Positions 55,315-58,619 of a stretch of 58,619 bases of DNA are shown in pieces. The notes under the pieces are model-generated. The model searched no databases, was not told the origin of the DNA, and saw only the letters and a program-made list of their open reading frames with translations. Positions within the stretch are counted from its first letter, which is position 1; each line of letters begins with the position of its first letter. The stretch is from an uncultured Clostridia bacterium. Its GTDB lineage: Bacteria; Bacillota; Clostridia; Christensenellales; Aristaeellaceae. Both the position numbers and the translations under genes were made by a program. Where the stretch lies: assembly GCA_947167215.1 (NCBI GenBank), contig CAMVHE010000011.1:1-58619 (forward strand). The letters run 5' to 3'.

Positions 55315-55369
55315 GGCTTCCATGGGGCATGGCATCCGCCCGCTAATATATCATTGATCGGAGGTTTCT

Positions 55370-56185
55370 ATGCATTATTATCATATTCCAGAGAATACGC
55401 TGACGGAAAACGTCCGGATTCCTCTGCAGCTTTTCAATAATTCCCAGGCCGTTTTCAACCGGATGGCTGCTGAAATGGCCATTACCATTGAGGCCCATAA
55501 TACCAGCAATACGCCAACCGTCTTTATCGTCCCGGTGGGGCCCGTAGGGCAGTATCCCATCTTTGTGGAGCTGGTCAATTCCCGCAAAATATCCCTCCGG
55601 AATGTCTGGTTCTTCAACATGGACGAATACCTTACGGACGACATGCAGTATATCGACAAAGACAGTCCCCTGAGCTTCCGCGGTTTCATGCAGCATCGCG
55701 TTTACGACCTCATTTCCCCGGAGCTGCAGATGCCGGAAGAGCACCGCATCTTTCCGGACCCGCTGCACCCGGAAAAGGGAGACCAGCTGTTGGAACAGCT
55801 GGGCGGCCCCGATATCTGCTTCGGCGGCATCGGAATCAACGGGCATGTCGCCTTCAATGAAGCCGACCCCTCCCTGACCCCGGAACAGTTTGCAGCCCTT
55901 CCCACCCGTACCCTGGCCATCTCCCGTGAAACGCGGACTGCCAATGCCATCGGCGACCTTGGCGGTGCAATCGAAGCCATGCCCCGTTATGCAGTAACCA
56001 TCGGCATGAAGCAGATCCTCAGCGCAAAGAAAATCCGCCTCGGCGTCTTCCGCGACTGGCACCGTGCAGTAGTCCGCAGAGCCGCCTTCGGAGACATCTC
56101 TGCAGATTTTCCCGTGACTCTTCTGCAGAAACATCCGGATGCCGAAATTTATGTCAACGATGTTGCTGCAAGAGAAGCTTACTGA
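55370..56185 (+). CDS. nagB: Glucosamine-6-phosphate deaminase family protein
   Basis: NagB converts glucosamine 6-phosphate to fructose 6-phosphate and ammonia. The 271-residue protein has FIVPVGPVGQYPIFVELV, the acidic NMDEYL, GGIGINGHVAFNEADPS with the active-site His, and the C-terminal region that usually binds substrate phosphate. Several positions differ from classical NagB (for example PVGPVGQY where PTGSTP-like sequence is usual), so a related sugar is possible. GGAGG is 5 bases before the ATG. Confidence 0.82.
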   Translation: MHYYHIPENTLTENVRIPLQLFNNSQAVFNRMAAEMAITIEAHNTSNTPTVFIVPVGPVGQYPIFVELVNSRKISLRNVWFFNMDEYLTDDMQYIDKDSPLSFRGFMQHRVYDLISPELQMPEEHRIFPDPLHPEKGDQLLEQLGGPDICFGGIGINGHVAFNEADPSLTPEQFAALPTRTLAISRETRTANAIGDLGGAIEAMPRYAVTIGMKQILSAKKIRLGVFRDWHRAVVRRAAFGDISADFPVTLLQKHPDAEIYVNDVAAREAY

Positions 56186-56196
56186 AAAGAACAAAT

Positions 56197-56233
56197 CTAT
56201 TCTGAAACGAACCAGAATAGCTTTATTATATTT
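56197..56233 (+). terminator. Terminator of the deaminase gene
   Basis: CTATTCTG (56197-56204) and CAGAATAG (56213-56220) form an 8-base stem, then CTTTATTATATTT. Confidence 0.8.
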
Positions 56234-56242
56234 GGGGGTATG

Positions 56243-56267
56243 GGAAAACCCCGCCAAGACGGCGAGG
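56243..56267 (-). terminator. Terminator of the ATPase/TOPRIM-like module
   Basis: On the minus strand CCTCGCC-GTCTT-GGCGGGG is followed by TTTTCCC, 16 bases after the last gene. Confidence 0.7.
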
Positions 56268-56282
56268 TCATTCGGTTTCATT

Positions 56283-56813
56283 TCAGAGGTCTGCCAGGTA
56301 CAGTTCGTCTTTCTTGTGGGATCCCTTAATCCGCTTATATTCCCGGATCGCGGCGACCAGTTTTTCACAATTGCCGCCGTAGTAATCCTCGAAGAACTGC
56401 GTACTGTTGTCATATCGTTTCCTATTGTATATGATGTTGGCCTTGGCGAAGTCCTTTGGGTCCGTACCGGATTTCACTTTCTCGTATTCCTTAACAAGCC
56501 CCTCGGAAATGATCAGAAGCATCTCCAGTTCTGGCATCGTGCAATACTTCTCGATTCCTGTGATCTTCTCCTTGTAATTGGCAGGAATCGTCAGTTTGTC
56601 CGTCTGCTTATCCCCCACGCGCATAACAAGCACATCATTCCCGGGATAAAGGTTGAGCGCCGTTCGCACTTGGGTGCTTGACTTGATTTGCCTTGCATGG
56701 TAGGCCGACAATCCCAGAAGATCGTCCTCCGTGAAAATCAGAGCGTCATTCTCAAGAAGGATGTTCATGACCTTCAGCTCATTCGGCCCTTCACACATAA
56801 TCAGCCGCTTCAC
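56283..56813 (-). CDS. TOPRIM-like partner of the AAA ATPase (putative defence effector)
   Basis: A 176-residue protein. KRLIMCEGPNELKVMNILL places a glutamate (Glu8) as in TOPRIM strands, and VLVMRVGDKQTDKL supplies two acidic residues (Asp68, Asp72). A later PELEMLLII adds a conserved-looking acidic position. This arrangement resembles TOPRIM nuclease domains of OLD-family and PARIS-type effectors, but the protein is shorter than AriB and no family was matched with certainty. It overlaps the ATPase gene by 4 bases (ATGA), so the two are made together. Function is inferred from the pairing. Confidence 0.6.
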   Translation of the reverse strand: MKRLIMCEGPNELKVMNILLENDALIFTEDDLLGLSAYHARQIKSSTQVRTALNLYPGNDVLVMRVGDKQTDKLTIPANYKEKITGIEKYCTMPELEMLLIISEGLVKEYEKVKSGTDPKDFAKANIIYNRKRYDNSTQFFEDYYGGNCEKLVAAIREYKRIKGSHKKDELYLADL

Positions 56814-57928
56814 TTCTTCAGTACCTTCTTCAGCGCCATGAGGTCATCGTAATTCACTGCGGTCCTGAAAGCGTTGTTGTAATACTGCTTGCTCTTGAGC
56901 AGCGCAGGCCGGATGTGATAGATCTCATACATATTGGCAAGGTGGATGTGGCTGGTGGCGTTGCAAACCCAGATGTTATCCTGCCGCCCCATCTGATCAA
57001 GGACCTCACAGAAGTGCGTGGTAAAGACCAGCGTAGCGTTTTTCCGGTTTACGCCCTTGTCCTTATACAGGCTGATCATGTTTTCCACAAGTGTCTTATG
57101 GAAATGGTTCTCCACCTCATCAATCAGCAGGTCGAAGCCCTCTTTGAGCGAAGCTACCATCAGCGTGTAAAGCAGGATTCCCTTTGTTGTACCGCTGGAA
57201 AGGAAATACACCAGCTGGTTATCCGACATGATCAACTCCTCATGCTCCGTAACGACACGGTAGTTGTGGTCATCAAGCCTTGTCAGTTCCTTGATGTTCT
57301 CATCGAAGATCCGGATGATCTTTGCAAGCACATCCATGCTGATATCGTAATTATTGAGCGCCCTGAACAGCAGCTGGTACGTATCCACGCCTCCGCTGTA
57401 ACTGTCAAAGAACACTGCCCTCGTCTGCTTCTTCTTCAGGATAAAGAAGATGTTTGATGTGTCCTCCGGGAGATCTCCGAGATTTGTCAGCTCGTCATAA
57501 TCCTGGTCATCATATATCCCATTCACGTTCGTTTTATAGTAGGCTTTTCTGTAAATATGCTCATTCCGAAACACTGCCTGGTTGCTCATGGTCTTGCCTG
57601 CCGCGAGTTCCGCCGTATAACGATATATGAAGCCTTCATGATAGAACGTGATCTCCAGCAGAACATCATCATAGCTGTAGTGCTTATCCTCCAAGCGGAA
57701 ATCCCCAAGAATAGAATACGCACAGTCCAGAAGCTCTATGGCAGTTGTTTTACCAGATGCGTTCTTTCCGACAAACGCAGTCGTATTAAACGCATACAGC
57801 TCCGGCGCAACCTCCTGAAGCTCATACTCCTTGTCCTCTGTAGATTTCCTTGCCTTCGGAGTAAGGTCAATGACAAAATCATCAGCACAGTTTTTGAAAT
57901 GGCTGGCTTTCACTCGAAGCAGTTTCAT
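56810..57928 (-). CDS. AAA/ABC-type ATPase of an OLD/PARIS-like defence pair
   Basis: A 372-residue SMC/ABC-type ATPase. The N-terminal strand KLLRVKASHFKN precedes Walker A (GKNASGKTT, residues 54-62). An ABC-like signature LSSGTTKG and Walker B (LLIDEVENHFH) follow, then VFTTHFCEVLD. This order is that of AbiLi, AriA and OLD-type ATPases that sense phage components and act with a nuclease. No TOPRIM domain is fused; the next gene supplies a TOPRIM-like protein. GGAGGT lies 6 bases before the ATG at 57928. Less GC-rich than the core genes, with its own promoter and terminator, beside an insertion sequence: a typical acquired cassette. Confidence 0.75.
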   Translation of the reverse strand: MKLLRVKASHFKNCADDFVIDLTPKARKSTEDKEYELQEVAPELYAFNTTAFVGKNASGKTTAIELLDCAYSILGDFRLEDKHYSYDDVLLEITFYHEGFIYRYTAELAAGKTMSNQAVFRNEHIYRKAYYKTNVNGIYDDQDYDELTNLGDLPEDTSNIFFILKKKQTRAVFFDSYSGGVDTYQLLFRALNNYDISMDVLAKIIRIFDENIKELTRLDDHNYRVVTEHEELIMSDNQLVYFLSSGTTKGILLYTLMVASLKEGFDLLIDEVENHFHKTLVENMISLYKDKGVNRKNATLVFTTHFCEVLDQMGRQDNIWVCNATSHIHLANMYEIYHIRPALLKSKQYYNNAFRTAVNYDDLMALKKVLKK

Positions 57929-57956
57929 CGCCGCACCTCCCATCTGAGATGCCTCT

Positions 57957-57985
57957 ATCTTATCATGTTAGACTGTTTTAATCAA
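57957..57985 (-). promoter_or_regulatory. Promoter of the ATPase/TOPRIM-like module
   Basis: On the minus strand TTGATT (57980-57985) and TAAGAT (57957-57962) are 17 bases apart. Confidence 0.6.
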
Positions 57986-58005
57986 GATTTTTGTTCAAGT
58001 CATGA

Positions 58006-58106
58006 CCTCCGGCTCAGCCGGAGGTTTGAATTTAGCCCTATAAGGGCTGTTTTACTTACCCGCCTAAAAGGCTTTACGGTAGCTGTTACTGCCACCGCTC
58101 AAAGCG
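58006..58106 (-). repeat. Hairpin array at the element end
   Basis: Successive hairpins lie within 101 bases: CCTCCGGC-TCA-GCCGGAGG (58006-58024), AGCCC-N5-GGGCT (58034-58048), GCCT-AAA-AGGC (58062-58072), an imperfect one at 58078-58096, and CGCT-CAA-AGCG (58096-58106). The outermost is the type of subterminal hairpin TnpA binds. The set also resembles the omega-RNA/right-end region of tnpB-bearing relatives. Confidence 0.6.
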
Positions 58107-58504
58107 CTACTTTTTTCCTGAATCTTCTTTCTTCGATTCCTCGTACTGTTCTTCGACGTACTTGATGATCGTTTTCTCGTCTACATCGGCTATTGTTGAT
58201 ACAAAGTATCCTCTTGCCCACATAGTCCTGTCGTACCTCGTTGTCAGTTCAGGATGTTTATCGAAAATCTGTAACGCTGACTTGCCTTTTAAGTATCCAA
58301 CAAAATCGGATACTGATAGTTTTGGCGGTATTGCCACGACCATATGGATATGGTCTGGCATGACATTTCCTGCTACTATTTCCACATTCTTATACTTGCA
58401 CAATGTGCGCAGTATTTCCCGGACGTCTGTCCGCACTTTCCCATATAATGCCTTGCGTCGATACTTTGGTATCCACACAATATGGTACTCGCATTTCCAG
58501 CGGG
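58107..58504 (-). CDS. tnpA: IS200/IS605 transposase TnpA, 3' exon
   Basis: TnpA is a Y1 single-strand DNA transposase. The homologous part begins at RWKCEYHIVWIPKYRRKALY and includes the HUH motif in MPDHIHMVVAIPP and the catalytic tyrosine region TIIKYVEEQYEE. The first ten or so residues of the family are missing. The frame stays open to 58583, but that stretch is RNA-like sequence with group II intron features, so the true 5' exon should lie beyond the window. If spliced, the exon reads (A)CC CGC TGG, giving the expected Thr-Arg-Trp. Confidence 0.85.
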
Positions 58505-58619
58505 GTCGGGTAGACGGGCCCCTTGCAAGACCCGCCCCCCACAGATCCGGACTTGCGGCTTTTCCGCATCCGGCTCTTTGCAAAGCTGATACATCACTTC
58601 AGTTTCCGTATATACTGAC
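58505..58619 (-). ncRNA. 3' end of a group II intron (domains V and VI)
   Basis: On the minus strand GAGCCGGATGCGG-AAAA-GCCGCA-AG-TCCGGATC (58544-58576) has the size (33 bases), AGC triad position, two-base bulge and tetraloop of group II domain V. After it, GGGGGGCGGG and CCCGTCTACCC can pair around an unpaired A, like the branch-point helix of domain VI, and the sequence GAC then gives the AY 3' end at 58505. Intron domains I-IV and any reverse transcriptase would be off the right edge. Confidence 0.65.

Larger units (their letters stand above)
57992..58619 (-). mobile_element. IS200/IS605-family element, partial at the window edge
   Basis: The element comprises a tnpA exon and, downstream, a hairpin-rich end. 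Its left boundary in this window is somewhere near the ATCAAG/TTCAAG sequence before the 58006-58024 hairpin and cannot be set exactly. No tnpB lies between tnpA and this end. The other end is beyond the right edge. Confidence 0.6.

Noticed and set aside
56283-57928. Direct assignment of the ATPase/TOPRIM pair to PARIS (AriA/AriB) or AbiL
   Set aside because: The small protein is shorter than AriB and lacks features I associate with RloB/AbiLii. I could not support a named system from sequence alone.

Overview
The window reads as a chromosome segment of a gut-type member of the Bacillota (Firmicutes). The gene orders rimP-nusA-ylxR-ylxQ-infB-rbfA-nrnA-truB-ribF and DUF1385-prmC-prfA-sua5 are typical of that phylum. 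Genes carry strong GGAGG ribosome binding sites, sigma-A-like promoters with 16-18 base spacers, and U-tailed terminators. Core genes are GC-rich and contain intracellular sugar enzymes and a Re-type citrate synthase, which fits an anaerobe of the Erysipelotrichia kind. That placement is an inference, because no rRNA is present. No tRNA, rRNA or CRISPR array was seen.

Layout. 1-1.6 kb: a toxin/antitoxin-like pair (HTH regulator plus nucleotidyltransferase) with its own promoter and terminator. 1.6-8.6 kb: a four-gene operon with cytoplasmic GH84 hexosaminidase, glycerol kinase, aminotransferase and beta-galactosidase. 9-11.8 kb: an XRE regulator, a glutathione peroxidase divergent from a pseudouridine synthase, and a metallophosphoesterase. 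11.9-15.4 kb: a heterodimeric ABC exporter. 15.6-22.2 kb: one long leftward operon (XRE regulator, membrane protein, DUF1385, prmC, prfA, sua5, DNA-deoxyinosine glycosylase, pyrimidine phosphorylase). 22.3-27.4 kb: rpmE with a leader, then a rightward citrate synthase-GntR-isocitrate dehydrogenase operon and glyA. 27.5-37.5 kb: the leftward translation operon from rimP to a DUF1015 gene, in which infB carries a frameshift. 37.6-46 kb: a MATE pump, a membrane protein, a GlcNAc-kinase-like protein, a serine hydrolase, and a large CHAP-domain surface lipoprotein with a coiled-coil partner.

46-50 kb is an accessory stretch: about 1.2 kb without a recognisable gene, a 5'-truncated AlbA_2/HATPase-type regulator, a second MATE pump and a possible gene remnant. 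50-56.2 kb holds an acidic protein, a YgjP-like metallopeptidase, a sce7726-type protein, a fumarylacetoacetase-family hydrolase, a fucose-isomerase-like protein and a glucosamine-6-phosphate deaminase. 56.2-58.6 kb is a second mobile stretch: a two-gene ATPase plus TOPRIM-like module resembling split OLD/PARIS-type phage defence, next to an IS200/IS605 element whose tnpA appears to be interrupted by a group II intron running off the right end.

Working together: the GH84, LacZ, GlcNAc-kinase-like, NagB-like and fucose-isomerase-like proteins suggest intracellular use of host-glycan sugars (inference). Citrate synthase plus isocitrate dehydrogenase feed 2-oxoglutarate, with no aconitase here. 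The most unusual items are the ATPase/TOPRIM pair, the intron/IS junction, the split infB, and a palindrome sitting on the -10 box of the GntR-containing citrate operon.
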